Source: a virus
Length of the DNA: 64,000 nt
Strand: one strand, 5' to 3'
Virus record (IMG/VR): IMGVR_UViG_3300033183_000212
Location: 64,001-128,000 of that record
A program made the translations under genes and the position numbers. Shown here in pieces: positions 1-6,866 of the stretch. The stretch's first letter is position 1, and each line of letters starts with the position of its first letter. A model generated the notes under the pieces. It was given only the letters and a program-made list of their open reading frames with translations, was not told the DNA's origin and made no database searches.

Positions 1-2
1 TT

Positions 3-212
3 GACATGAACTTGAGGAGCAGCTCGGACTTCTATCAAAACTCATCTCGTGATGCAAACAACAACGTCAGGCTCAACTCTAACTGGAGACCCATCTGGCA
101 AAACATGTTCAATGAGTTTCAGAGCGTTAAGTTCGTGCTCCACCACTTCCATAAAGATATTAAATTTCCAATTAAAGAGAACGTTGAGATCATTTCATAT
201 GGTAAAAAGTAA
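3..212 (+). CDS. Partial or short hypothetical protein at left edge
   Basis: The open frame runs from the window edge to a TAA at 210-212. The first ATG is at 6, but the frame is open upstream, so this may be the C-terminal end of a longer protein. The product is polar and Asn/Ser-rich at first (about 69 residues seen) and has no motif I recognise. It ends just before a promoter region, so it closes an operon. Function unknown. Confidence 0.35.
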   Translation, partial: DMNLRSSSDFYQNSSRDANNNVRLNSNWRPIWQNMFNEFQSVKFVLHHFHKDIKFPIKENVEIISYGKK

Positions 213-241
213 TACCATAGTATTATAATACTTTTGATATA

Positions 242-270
242 TTTACTTTCTCGAGAGTCTGTGGTACAAT
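242..270 (+). promoter_or_regulatory. Sigma70-like early promoter
   Basis: TTTACT at 242-247, a 17-base spacer and TACAAT at 265-270, with GTGG directly before the -10 (extended -10 type). An AT-rich stretch with the repeated GTAATAC/ATACTTTT words lies just upstream (about 208-233). It precedes the GTG-started gene at 301. Confidence 0.6.
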
Positions 271-300
271 ACTACCATATTCAATGCAATGGAGTAGCTT

Positions 301-1029
301 GTGACCCTCGAAATTATCGATTACTTTGCACTTGCCAAGTCTGCTGGTCTGACCGACCAGCAGGCTAAAAAGTACAAAGAATATGCATGGCGTAAGAAGC
401 GTCAGATCAACATATGGGACTCCACCAACGGCCGTGACTCGCATCGTCAGCGCGTGTATGATGCTGAAGGTTCATGGGAAAACAAGCTTTACCGCGAGTA
501 CATGGATTCCTATCCGGAAGAGCATGCGGAGTATCGAGCATGGAGACGCTTTGAGACTCTTGAAGATGCTCAAAAGTTTGTCGATCGAATTACTAAGTCC
601 AAGACTTGGAAAAAGCTTGATACTGATGACACATCTGAACATCAAAATTCTAAGCGATTGGCTGAACGGTCTAAGATTAAGCTTGAGTTCCTACCTAGGC
701 ACTCTAAGTTTTTTGGCTTAGCTATGATCCGTGAAGGCGTCATCAAGCTTAGCCGTGGTAGCGGTCTAAACAAGTCTGTGATCTTACACGAACTTGCACA
801 TATGGTCGGCTTCGGCAGCTACACTCACGGCATCAAGTTCCGCCAATGGCATGTAGCACTCGTCCGTCGATTCATGGGTCGTTATGAAGGCGATGAGTTG
901 TACAAGGCCTACCGTAAGGCCGGTCTCAAGATGACAGTCAACTATAAAATCAAAACCCCACGTGAATGGCTAAAAGTCTCTACGCCAGTATATCTACGTG
1001 GCAAACAACGTAAGGTTGCAAAGTTATGA
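301..1029 (+). CDS. SprT-like zinc metalloprotease-type protein
   Basis: A 242-residue protein starting at GTG (301), 31 bases after a sigma70-like -10. The C-terminal half carries a zinc-metalloprotease signature: HELAH at about residues 163-167 (HExxH), followed by more histidines in SYTHG and RQWH that could supply the third ligand. This layout is typical of phage SprT-like or WLM-like proteins. The N-terminal 120 residues are basic and unassigned. It is the first gene of a coupled run (the next start overlaps its stop). Role unknown; SprT relatives act on DNA-bound proteins, but that is only a family analogy. Confidence 0.65.
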   Translation: MTLEIIDYFALAKSAGLTDQQAKKYKEYAWRKKRQINIWDSTNGRDSHRQRVYDAEGSWENKLYREYMDSYPEEHAEYRAWRRFETLEDAQKFVDRITKSKTWKKLDTDDTSEHQNSKRLAERSKIKLEFLPRHSKFFGLAMIREGVIKLSRGSGLNKSVILHELAHMVGFGSYTHGIKFRQWHVALVRRFMGRYEGDELYKAYRKAGLKMTVNYKIKTPREWLKVSTPVYLRGKQRKVAKL

Positions 1030-1214
1030 TGGATAAGAAGCAATTTGTAATGAATCTTTATTATATGAATAAAGAGGAACGAGAAGCCATTGGTATGGTA
1101 GGATACTCAGGACCAGATGAGTATTATTCATACAATGCACCCTTTATCAATGAACTGTGGAAACAATATGAAGAGACGGGCAAATATCCATTTCGTACGC
1201 AAGATGGTGAGTGA
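1026..1214 (+). CDS. Small hypothetical phage protein
   Basis: A 62-residue protein whose ATG overlaps the stop of the upstream metalloprotease gene (ATGATG at 1026), so it is probably translationally coupled. It is rich in Tyr, Asn and Glu, with no cysteine motif and no membrane segment. The next gene starts inside its 3' end. Unknown function; probable early accessory protein. Confidence 0.5.
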   Translation: MMDKKQFVMNLYYMNKEEREAIGMVGYSGPDEYYSYNAPFINELWKQYEETGKYPFRTQDGE

Positions 1215-1416
1215 CGAATTGCGTGATACGCTTTTCTTTTGTACCGGCATTATCGCCGAAAAGACAAAGACTTCCGCCCATACGGAACTGAAGTCCGGAG
1301 ACATCGTAGTGAAGGTCAACCATACTCGATCGATCAAGGTCAACGACGATCCTTGCACCTCAGTATGGGAGGCCAAGTACGTGATAGCTCAGAGAGCTGG
1401 TCTGGATCCAGTTTAA
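1204..1416 (+). CDS. Small hypothetical phage protein
   Basis: About 70 residues from ATG 1204 (a GTG follows at 1207), overlapping the previous gene by 11 bases. A longer open frame reaches upstream, but that part shadows the preceding gene. The segment KSGDIVVKVNHTRS looks like a beta-rich small domain. It ends just before a promoter at about 1422-1450. Function unknown. Confidence 0.5.
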   Translation: MVSDELRDTLFFCTGIIAEKTKTSAHTELKSGDIVVKVNHTRSIKVNDDPCTSVWEAKYVIAQRAGLDPV

Positions 1417-1421
1417 AAAGT

Positions 1422-1450
1422 AATACTTTTGGCAAGAGTCGTGGTATAGT
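1422..1450 (+). promoter_or_regulatory. Extended -10 promoter with upstream palindrome
   Basis: GTGGTATAGT at 1441-1450 gives a -10 of TATAGT. The -35 is weak (AATACT at 1422-1427, 17 bases away). The -35 region overlaps AAAGTAATACTTT, a near-perfect palindrome also found near the other early promoters. The downstream leader (CTATCTAACGGTTAA) is nearly identical to the one at 7077-7091. Confidence 0.5.
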
Positions 1451-1482
1451 CTATCTAACGGTTAAGTAAAAGGAATGACAAA

Positions 1483-1764
1483 ATGAACTTTAGCAAAGCC
1501 ACTGGCAAGCACCTGACTCTCGTCCGGCCTAACTCACGGCCGGCAGTGAAAACCGAGTGGGACGAGTTCTACTACGGTGTGATGGTCACTGCTGCTCTGG
1601 ATCCGGAGAATGAAGTTACGTTTGGTGATTATGTCCGGAAACAAGACATCGTCGTTGGCATTGCAGCAGAGGACAACTTAGATTTTGGTCTGACTGACTG
1701 GGACTTTCTGCAGTTCGCTGTCGATGCTCACAACGCATTTCTTTTGCAGATATTGGGAGCGTGA
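1483..1764 (+). CDS. Hypothetical early protein
   Basis: A 93-residue acidic protein with RBS AAGGA before ATG 1483, the first gene after the 1422-1450 promoter. No recognised domain. An alternative reading frame with protein-like composition (WEREDACELY, DEIKAYMW) begins inside its 3' end and continues for 100 bases past its stop. The true C-terminus could therefore lie in that other frame if an indel or a ribosomal shift is involved. Confidence 0.5.
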   Translation: MNFSKATGKHLTLVRPNSRPAVKTEWDEFYYGVMVTAALDPENEVTFGDYVRKQDIVVGIAAEDNLDFGLTDWDFLQFAVDAHNAFLLQILGA

Positions 1765-1864
1765 AGATGCTTGTGAATTGTATCAGGATGAGATTAAAGC
1801 CTATATGTGGTTAAACGACTCATACGATGAAGAAGGTGGACAAAAAGGATGGGCAGAACGATGA
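1724..1864 (+). CDS. Small overlapping ORF or frameshifted C-terminus of the upstream gene
   Basis: ATG 1724 opens a 46-codon frame that overlaps the 1483-1764 gene by 41 bases and ends in TGA overlapping the next start (ATGA at 1861). The composition (WEREDACELY, DEIKAYMWLN) looks like real protein, not noise. Either it is a small coupled gene or it is the displaced C-terminus of the upstream protein. Unknown function. Confidence 0.35.
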   Translation: MLTTHFFCRYWEREDACELYQDEIKAYMWLNDSYDEEGGQKGWAER

Positions 1865-2088
1865 ACAAACGAATTATCAAACTGGGATTAGAATCAGGCA
1901 TGCTGAACTATGTGGAGCACGAAACGCCACGCCACTATTTCCTATGCGGCAACGCTGATGAAGAATGTTTGAACAAGTTCGCCGAGTTGATTGTTCGGGA
2001 ATGTGCTGAAATCGCTGGATGTAATGGACACGTCAGTGGGTTCGCTTTGGGCGATTTGATCAAACAACATTTCGGAGTTGAAGAATGA
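1861..2088 (+). CDS. Small phage protein of the 'FAELIVREC...IKQHFGVEE' type
   Basis: I chose ATG 1861 (75 residues), coupled to the previous stop, over ATG 1849. The C-terminal half has the recurrent phage module with FAELIVREC and IKQHFGVEE; related ends occur at 3403-3513 (KYFGVEE) and 9874-10077 (IVRECVKV, YQHFGM). This module is common in T4-like and other large phages, but its role is unknown. Early operon. Confidence 0.55.
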   Translation: MNKRIIKLGLESGMLNYVEHETPRHYFLCGNADEECLNKFAELIVRECAEIAGCNGHVSGFALGDLIKQHFGVEE

Positions 2089-2131
2089 ATAGTGTAGATG
2101 AAACTGTAAATTTTTATAATTGGATTGAACG

Positions 2132-2473
2132 ATGAATGATAAATCTAAACCACTAAATCCAGAGAATGAAAAGATGATGAACGAGAAGGTGGATGAATAT
2201 ATTCGATCTTCTGAACAATGGTCTAAGTTATATGAAGAAAATCGCCGTCAGAATGATGCTGATGCTGAACTATTTTGGAGTCGCTTAACCTACACAGATA
2301 AGTGCAATGCGTTTCATTATGTGATTTCCAAGATCTTTGAAGGTGAAATCAAAGTAAAGGGAAGTTACCGATATGTTCTCTACGATATCTTTAAGTTTGG
2401 TCCAGACATGTATACTCGTGGGATGGATTGTGGGTTTATGGCTTTACACAATTCGATCATGACGGATGAATAA
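2132..2473 (+). CDS. Conserved hypothetical phage protein
   Basis: A 113-residue protein with a charged N-terminal helix region. A conserved-looking core follows (FWSRL, then KGSYRYVLYDIFKFGP and MDCGFMALHN). I recognise this core from many large phages, where it is annotated only as hypothetical. No membrane segment or catalytic motif. It lies in the early operon between a small 'QHFGVEE' protein and a BFD-like ferredoxin. Confidence 0.6.
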   Translation: MNDKSKPLNPENEKMMNEKVDEYIRSSEQWSKLYEENRRQNDADAELFWSRLTYTDKCNAFHYVISKIFEGEIKVKGSYRYVLYDIFKFGPDMYTRGMDCGFMALHNSIMTDE

Positions 2474-2491
2474 TTCAACGAAGCAAATAAA

Positions 2492-2689
2492 ATGATTGTT
2501 TGTAGTTGTAGACGAATAAGCGGCCGTGATTACGAATGTGCCGACGATCTAAAAAAACGTTTGCTAGAACCAGACTTTGATTGTAAAATATGCTTACAGT
2601 ATGTAAAGACACTGGAATGCAATTGCAAAGATTGTAGTGAGGAACAAGCAGTAGATATTATTAATAAACAAAATGTGCAAGACCAATGA
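2492..2689 (+). CDS. BFD-like [2Fe-2S] ferredoxin-type small protein
   Basis: A 65-residue protein with CxC at residues 4-6 (VCSC) and CxxC at 31-34 (CKIC). This is the spacing style of bacterioferritin-associated ferredoxin, whose four cysteines hold a [2Fe-2S] cluster. Further cysteines lie in ECNCKDC at 43-48. Bacterial BFD helps release iron from bacterioferritin; phage homologues are known only by sequence. The stop overlaps the next small gene. Fold assignment is moderate; the phage role is unknown. Confidence 0.55.
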   Translation: MIVCSCRRISGRDYECADDLKKRLLEPDFDCKICLQYVKTLECNCKDCSEEQAVDIINKQNVQDQ

Positions 2690-2781
2690 GTTATCCTGGA
2701 CTGAATATCCGCAAACGATTGAAGATGGCTTGGTGGGTGTTTACTGGTAAAGGGGATGTGCTAATGTGGGAGGTTGAATAA
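2686..2781 (+). CDS. 31-residue phage peptide
   Basis: ATG 2686 overlaps the ferredoxin-like gene's stop, and its own TAA overlaps the next ATG (TAATG at 2779-2783). The product is basic and Trp-rich (KMAWWVFTGKG). The two-sided coupling suggests it is translated. No function can be assigned. Confidence 0.4.
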   Translation: MSYPGLNIRKRLKMAWWVFTGKGDVLMWEVE

Positions 2782-3416
2782 TGAATAACATCGAAGCAAT
2801 GAAGCAGGCGCTGGGTGCGCTAGACGAAATACACGTTGGAAATATGACCCCACTGGCGGAAGAAGCGTGGAACAAAGCCATCACAGCCCTACACCAAGTC
2901 ATTGAGCAGGCAGAGAAGCAGGAGCCTGTGGCGTGGATGTGTCCACATGACCCAGGGCGTGCAAACCAATCCTGGACGCTGGATGTGCAACACGATGAAA
3001 ATGGCGAAGCCATGCTGGAATTCCCCCAGGACTTCCTGGAGTCCACGGGATGGCAGCCGGGTGATTGCATCCAATGGATCGATCGCGGTGATGGCAGTTG
3101 GGAGATCAAAAAGCGAGACACAGAATTCGTGCTGGTAGAAACCGTGCAGACATTCCGGCATCGCTATGTGGTGGAAGTGCCTCGGGGCAAATCCGATTGG
3201 GCCTTGGACACCGTGAGCATGAAAGAAGCAAAAGAATTCTCCCAGCAACATCTGGGTGAGACCATCGTGAGCCACCGTGTGATTGCCAGCGACGAAGTGT
3301 TGCGACTGTGCGACCAAGACAATGACTACTGTAAGAGTTGGTCAGAGGATAAAAAGTTCGACTCATTCGTGACAGAGTGGAAAAGTGGTGAGAGCAGTGT
3401 CAATGACGAAGTTTAG
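2781..3416 (+). CDS. Multi-module phage protein with AbrB-like segment
   Basis: A 211-residue protein of three stretches: an N-terminal helical module (about 1-60, AMKQALGALDEI), a middle module (about 75-112, with WQPGDCIQW and DGSWEIKK) like the swapped-hairpin AbrB fold, and a C-terminal module (about 115-205, YVVEVPRGKSDWALDTV and CDQDNDYCKSW) common in phages. The modules also occur separately elsewhere, so this is probably a fusion. The DNA is visibly more GC-rich than the surrounding genes, hinting at separate acquisition. AbrB-like folds often bind DNA, but no function is established here. Confidence 0.55.
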   Translation: MNNIEAMKQALGALDEIHVGNMTPLAEEAWNKAITALHQVIEQAEKQEPVAWMCPHDPGRANQSWTLDVQHDENGEAMLEFPQDFLESTGWQPGDCIQWIDRGDGSWEIKKRDTEFVLVETVQTFRHRYVVEVPRGKSDWALDTVSMKEAKEFSQQHLGETIVSHRVIASDEVLRLCDQDNDYCKSWSEDKKFDSFVTEWKSGESSVNDEV

Positions 3417-3513
3417 ATATTCGACAAACTGGATGGGCATTGCAAATCTTGATTGGTATCGTAAAGAACATCTTGCTGATAAGGTTTTAAAGTATTTCGG
3501 AGTTGAAGAATGA
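3403..3513 (+). CDS. 36-residue small phage protein
   Basis: ATG 3403 lies within the 3' end of the preceding gene; the stop TGA (3511-3513) overlaps the next ATG (3510). The peptide has YSTNWMG near the N-terminus and ends KYFGVEE, both recurrent in small phage proteins. Coupled to both neighbours. Function unknown. Confidence 0.5.
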   Translation: MTKFRYSTNWMGIANLDWYRKEHLADKVLKYFGVEE

Positions 3514-3776
3514 TGGTTAAGAAATACCGGAATCGTTATGGTAATCAGTATTGGTTCGAGAATATTGGGCCAGGGGAATATCTATTTCGCATAGAAGGTG
3601 ATTCGATGAAGTGGTGCCGATGTGCTGGCCGCGACGGTCAACTCTCCATAAATATGAATGATTTAGGTATGTTTGATCCCAGAGGCGGCCCGTTTGTATC
3701 AGTCGGTGATGTTTGGCCTTTTGGTGCAATTAAACGGATTAAGTGTACTGAACAAGGTTTTGTTCTTGAGGTGTAA
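3510..3776 (+). CDS. Conserved small phage protein
   Basis: An 88-residue protein (a second ATG at 3513 is also possible) overlapping the previous stop. Beta-rich appearance, with WFENIGPGEY, a central MKWCRCAG and DPRGGPFVSVGDVW near the C-terminus, a motif seen in many phage hypothetical proteins. No catalytic residues evident. Part of the early operon. Confidence 0.5.
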   Translation: MMVKKYRNRYGNQYWFENIGPGEYLFRIEGDSMKWCRCAGRDGQLSINMNDLGMFDPRGGPFVSVGDVWPFGAIKRIKCTEQGFVLEV

Positions 3777-3777
3777 T

Positions 3778-4443
3778 ATGTACGTCAAAATTGGTCCGTA
3801 TAAAAACTGGTTTGGTCCACATCAGTTGGCAGAGAAGCTGTGTTTTTGGACTAAGAAAGATGTAACTGATGAACATGGTTACAAAGACTATCCTGAGTAT
3901 GTGTTCAAACTCGGTGAGTGGTTGGCCTATGGCAAGTGGCGTGGTGTAGATGATATTCCGCAGTCAAAAAAGAATCTGTTTACTAATGACGAACCTGAGA
4001 CCTGGTTGTATCGTCTGATGCAATGGGTTGATAAGAAGAAGAAACGCAAGGTCAAGATTCGTATTGACAGGTACGATACGTGGTCGATGGATACAACTCT
4101 TGCATTGATCGTGTTGCCTATGCTCAAGCAGCTGAAAGAGACAAAGCATGGTTCTCCAATAGTTGATATGGAAGATGTGCCTGAACACATGCGAACAATT
4201 ACTACTGAAGATTACGACGATCAAAAGACGTTTGACTTCTATAATGATCCAGAGTTGTGTAAACAAAACGTTCAATGCGATATTCATGACCGATGGAACT
4301 GGGTGATGGATGAAATGATCTGGGCATTTGAATGTCTTAATGATGATAATCGTTCGTTTGATTTAGATGATTTAGAAAACAAAAAGCGTATGAATAACGG
4401 ACTTCGTTTGTTTGGTAAGTACTTTAGAGGATTGTGGGATTAA
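3778..4443 (+). CDS. Conserved hypothetical phage protein (about 222 aa)
   Basis: I chose ATG 3778 because the longer frame from 3673 overlaps the previous gene entirely, and MYVKIGPYKNW is the usual N-terminus of this family. Recognisable blocks include DTWSMDTTLALIVLPMLKQL in the centre, then WNWVMDEMIWAFE and RLFGKYFRGLWD at the C-terminus. The family is widespread in large marine and enteric phages and always annotated hypothetical. It is soluble, charged and helical. Function unknown. Confidence 0.7.
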   Translation: MYVKIGPYKNWFGPHQLAEKLCFWTKKDVTDEHGYKDYPEYVFKLGEWLAYGKWRGVDDIPQSKKNLFTNDEPETWLYRLMQWVDKKKKRKVKIRIDRYDTWSMDTTLALIVLPMLKQLKETKHGSPIVDMEDVPEHMRTITTEDYDDQKTFDFYNDPELCKQNVQCDIHDRWNWVMDEMIWAFECLNDDNRSFDLDDLENKKRMNNGLRLFGKYFRGLWD

Positions 4444-4444
4444 G

Positions 4445-4687
4445 ATGTCCAATAAAATTTTTGATCTAGAGCAGTCAATCATGAATTGCTGGAACGTGGT
4501 AGAGGATATTAAGCTTCTATCTGAGGCTGTTCATGATAGACCCAAACCACTTACAGAAGACGAGCTATCTAATCTCTTGATCGGCCTTGAATCTTTATAT
4601 CAATTAAAATTTGATAAGATGTGGGGACTGTTTGAAGAGGTGTGTAGAGAGTATCATTCTTTTAGAAAACAAGTTGAAGGTAAATGA
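4445..4687 (+). CDS. Conserved small helical phage protein
   Basis: About 80 residues from ATG 4445, one base after the previous stop; the longer frame from 4412 shadows the upstream gene. The block FDLEQSIMNCWNVVEDI and the acidic helices that follow match a phage family of unknown role. Predicted all-helical. Confidence 0.6.
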   Translation: MSNKIFDLEQSIMNCWNVVEDIKLLSEAVHDRPKPLTEDELSNLLIGLESLYQLKFDKMWGLFEEVCREYHSFRKQVEGK

Positions 4688-4688
4688 A

Positions 4689-4853
4689 ATGTGGAAAGTT
4701 GTAGCGTATCGTCCTGATGGCACGATGCTTGAGTTGACGTTTGATACTCGTGAGGCTGCGAGTGAGATGTATTCTATGCTAGCGGCAGACAACGAGTTCA
4801 GCTCGTATCGTATGGAAAGCCCGATTTTACACGCAGTCGAAAACGATGTATAA
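4689..4853 (+). CDS. 54-residue small hypothetical protein
   Basis: ATG 4689 sits one base after the previous stop (TGA 4685-4687). The peptide MWKVVAYRPDGTMLELTF looks like a beta hairpin followed by a helix (TREAASEMYSMLA). Its stop overlaps the next start at 4846. Function unknown. Confidence 0.45.
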   Translation: MWKVVAYRPDGTMLELTFDTREAASEMYSMLAADNEFSSYRMESPILHAVENDV

Positions 4854-4854
4854 T
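4826..4854 (+). promoter_or_regulatory. Sigma70-like promoter ahead of membrane protein and tRNA
   Basis: TTTACA at 4826-4831, a 17-base spacer and TATAAT at 4849-4854, a near-consensus match. The -10 overlaps the stop and start codons of two genes, so a transcript from here would begin after the 4846 ATG. If active, it would mainly serve the tRNA downstream. Confidence 0.45.
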
Positions 4855-5145
4855 ATACTCTATGGAATTTTTCAATGGATTCGTACTGACTGGGCAAGCA
4901 ATCCATTCCGTTTTGCTGTTGAGCTTGTTGCTTGGGCTATTAGTATTGGGTGTTCAATTGCTATGGCAGTTACTGCACCTAATCCTCCGCTTCTTTACAT
5001 GTATCCTGTATGGATTACTGGTTGCGCTTTGTATGCTTGGGCTGCTTATACTCGCAGGAGCTTTGGAATGCTCGCAAACTACATGCTCTTGGTTGGTATA
5101 GATACGGTAGGATTGACGCGGATCGTGATGCACCACTTTGGATAA
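4846..5145 (+). CDS. Small polytopic membrane protein
   Basis: A 99-residue protein with about three hydrophobic segments: roughly 22-42 (FAVELVAWAISIGCSIAMAV), 50-66 (YMYPVWITGCALYAWAA) and 74-95. The start overlaps the upstream stop, so it is probably translated by coupling. Related small membrane proteins occur in T4-like phages without known role; the length and spacing recall half of a small transporter, but no substrate can be inferred. It ends seven bases before the tRNA gene. Confidence 0.6.
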   Translation: MYNILYGIFQWIRTDWASNPFRFAVELVAWAISIGCSIAMAVTAPNPPLLYMYPVWITGCALYAWAAYTRRSFGMLANYMLLVGIDTVGLTRIVMHHFG

Positions 5146-5151
5146 GAACAT

Positions 5152-5229
<78 letters not shown>

Positions 5230-5234
5230 ATTTA

Positions 5235-5242
5235 TATAAATA
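5235..5242 (+). promoter_or_regulatory. T4-type late promoter TATAAATA
   Basis: Exact TATAAATA directly after the tRNA and 25 bases before the ATG at 5268, which has a strong RBS (GGAGAG). Such promoters are read by host RNA polymerase with the phage late sigma and its co-activator. It drives the short late block 5268-6593. Confidence 0.75.
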
Positions 5243-5267
5243 GTTTATGACTCGATAGGAGAGTACA

Positions 5268-5459
5268 ATGAGTGAACCGACTATGAAAACTATTTCAGAG
5301 TACTGGTCAGACGATGGGACTCGTTCTTCAATTGTAATGAAGTACGAGACTAATTTTTTAGTTCATTTGATTAATGGTGACAATACACAATTAGTTGAAT
5401 ATAACAACCTGCAAGACGCCGAGAACAAAGCTGAGGACTGGGTACAAGGTGTGATTTAG
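5268..5459 (+). CDS. Small late hypothetical protein
   Basis: 63 residues, first gene after the 5235 late promoter, with RBS AGGAGAG. Acidic, beta-strand-like pattern (NFLVHLINGDNTQLVEYN) and a helical tail. The stop TAG overlaps the next GTG start. No recognised domain; as a late gene it may be a minor virion or assembly component (inference). Confidence 0.55.
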   Translation: MSEPTMKTISEYWSDDGTRSSIVMKYETNFLVHLINGDNTQLVEYNNLQDAENKAEDWVQGVI

Positions 5460-5599
5460 TGGCAAAAGTAAAACAACCAGAAAAAGAAAGCATCGTTAAA
5501 GTTCATAAGAGAACGAGTCAAGGCGGTAAGGCCAAGCGTTCTTCAATGAACAAAGGACAGAAGCGAGGCTTTAAGTCGTATAGAGGACAGGGACGATGA
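5459..5599 (+). CDS. Small basic phage protein ending YRGQGR
   Basis: GTG 5459 overlaps the previous stop (TAGTG). The product has 46 residues, is very rich in Lys and Arg, and has a Ser/Lys-rich middle and the ending RGFKSYRGQGR. This ending is recurrent among T4-like and pelagic phages. The charge suggests binding to nucleic acid or DNA condensation, but nothing is proven. Confidence 0.55.
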   Translation: MAKVKQPEKESIVKVHKRTSQGGKAKRSSMNKGQKRGFKSYRGQGR

Positions 5600-5691
5600 G
5601 CGACGGTGGTAAGGGCAGTAAGCCTAGACCAATTCAAGATAGAAAGCAGTTCGACGAGAACTGGGAACGAATCTTTGGTAAGAAGAAGTAA
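5596..5691 (+). CDS. 31-residue 'MSDGGKGS...FDENWERIFGKK' phage protein
   Basis: ATG 5596 overlaps the previous TGA, and the next gene begins directly after its TAA. MSDGGKGSKPRP at the start and FDENW near the end are the hallmark of a tiny protein found in very many tailed phages. Function unknown. Confidence 0.6.
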   Translation: MSDGGKGSKPRPIQDRKQFDENWERIFGKKK

Positions 5692-6222
5692 ATGGCAAAG
5701 CCGAGTTATCTAGATTCTGATGTGCCGACAATATATTATGATTCTGATGCCGGTGAAGTCATATCAGAGATCTCAAGTGTTCCAGCGGGAACAGTTGCGT
5801 ATTTTAGTTTGTCTTCAGCTCCTACAGGCTGGTTGAAGTGCAACGGAGCAGCGGTATCGAGAACCACATACTCTGACTTATTTGCAGCTATTAGCACAAC
5901 CTTTGGATCTGGTGACGGGTCTACCACGTTTAACTTACCTGACCTACGTGGAGAGTTTCTACGTGCCTTGGATGATGGGCGCGGGGTTGACTCGAGCCGC
6001 AGCCTCGGTTCGGCGCAAGCCTATGCCGTAGAAAGCCACCAGCACGCAGTACCAAGCGGCAGGTATTGGGTGACTGACATCATCGGCTACGACGGGACGA
6101 TTGATGCATCGACGATCGCCAGTTACTACGATCGCACTATTGCAAATAACGCCGTGCAGGCTTATGGCGGCACCGAAACCCGACCGCGCAACGTAGCCCT
6201 ACTTGCTTGCATCAAATACTAA
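5692..6222 (+). CDS. Tail-collar domain (short-tail-fibre-like) receptor-binding protein
   Basis: A 176-residue protein. After about 30 residues comes a phage tail collar domain (PF07484 type): VPAGTVAYFSLSSAPTGWLKCNG, then FGSGDGSTTFNLPDLRGEFLRALDDGRG and the HQH motif typical of T4 gp12-like fibre heads. The C-terminus returns to the conserved RPRNVALLACIKY. It probably acts as a fibre tip or short-fibre adhesin on the virion surface. It lies in a late block far from the other fibre genes and is followed by an assembly-like protein. Confidence 0.8.
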   Translation: MAKPSYLDSDVPTIYYDSDAGEVISEISSVPAGTVAYFSLSSAPTGWLKCNGAAVSRTTYSDLFAAISTTFGSGDGSTTFNLPDLRGEFLRALDDGRGVDSSRSLGSAQAYAVESHQHAVPSGRYWVTDIIGYDGTIDASTIASYYDRTIANNAVQAYGGTETRPRNVALLACIKY

Positions 6223-6224
6223 TT

Positions 6225-6593
6225 ATGAAAACAAAACAAGTCATTCAATTAGATGCTGATGGTTACTTTAAAGGTTTAACCATTGCAGAAGAGTCACCTT
6301 TAGAGCCAGGAGTTTGGCTCATGCCAGGTAGGACGCTAGATGTTGCGGTTCCTACTATTCCAGATAATCATAAAGCTAAATGGCAAAATGGTCAATGGGT
6401 ATTTGAAGAGATCGTAGTTGAATCTGAGCCTGAGCCAGAGTTACCTAGTGAACCAGATACTTATGACTGGAAAAGATTAAAAGCATATCCTACGATCGGC
6501 GATCAACTAGATGCGTTGTTTAAAGCTGGTGTATTTCCAGAGGATATGGCAGCAAAAATTCAGGCTGTGAAAGACAAGTATCCAAAGGAATAA
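6225..6593 (+). CDS. Tail fibre assembly/chaperone-like protein
   Basis: I chose ATG 6225 (122 residues), three bases after the collar protein's stop; the longer frame from 6207 overlaps it. An N-terminal beta-rich region (GYFKGLTIAEES, EPGVWLMPG) and a WQNGQWVF strand precede an acidic linker, followed by a helical tail (RLKAYPTIGDQLDALFKAG). This is the build of phage proteins encoded just after fibre or collar genes and thought to aid their assembly. Moderate confidence from context and composition. Confidence 0.55.
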   Translation: MKTKQVIQLDADGYFKGLTIAEESPLEPGVWLMPGRTLDVAVPTIPDNHKAKWQNGQWVFEEIVVESEPEPELPSEPDTYDWKRLKAYPTIGDQLDALFKAGVFPEDMAAKIQAVKDKYPKE

Positions 6594-6596
6594 AAG

Positions 6597-6860
6597 ATGG
6601 AAGACGACATCTTTGACTTCGGCTTTACAGCCGTAGACGAGAACGAACTCGAAGCAGTTCAAAAGGCAGCGGCTACGGCTGAGACTGCATCCACGGCTTC
6701 GGCCGAGGTTCAGGCCAAGATCGACAAGTTGTATAACGCGATGGCACCGTTGCTCAACAACCTCAAGAAGAACCCTGAGAAAGAGTACATCTACTGGCCC
6801 AACCGGATCGAGAAGGTTGAGCAGTTTGAGTCCTACCTCCTCAAGATCTACCAGAGCTAG
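6597..6860 (+). CDS. Helical hypothetical protein
   Basis: 87 residues, starting three bases after the previous stop. A long Ala/Glu-rich segment (EAVQKAAATAETASTASAEVQAK) is likely a helix or coiled coil, and the C-terminal part has a YIYWPNRIEKVEQFE block seen in other phage proteins. It is the last gene of this block; hairpin-forming DNA follows. Function unknown. Confidence 0.5.
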   Translation: MEDDIFDFGFTAVDENELEAVQKAAATAETASTASAEVQAKIDKLYNAMAPLLNNLKKNPEKEYIYWPNRIEKVEQFESYLLKIYQS

Positions 6861-6866
6861 GCTCAC

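Noticed and set aside
2085-2135. 16-codon ORF between two early genes
   Set aside because: It overlaps both neighbours' stop/start codons, but is too short to support as a gene from sequence alone.
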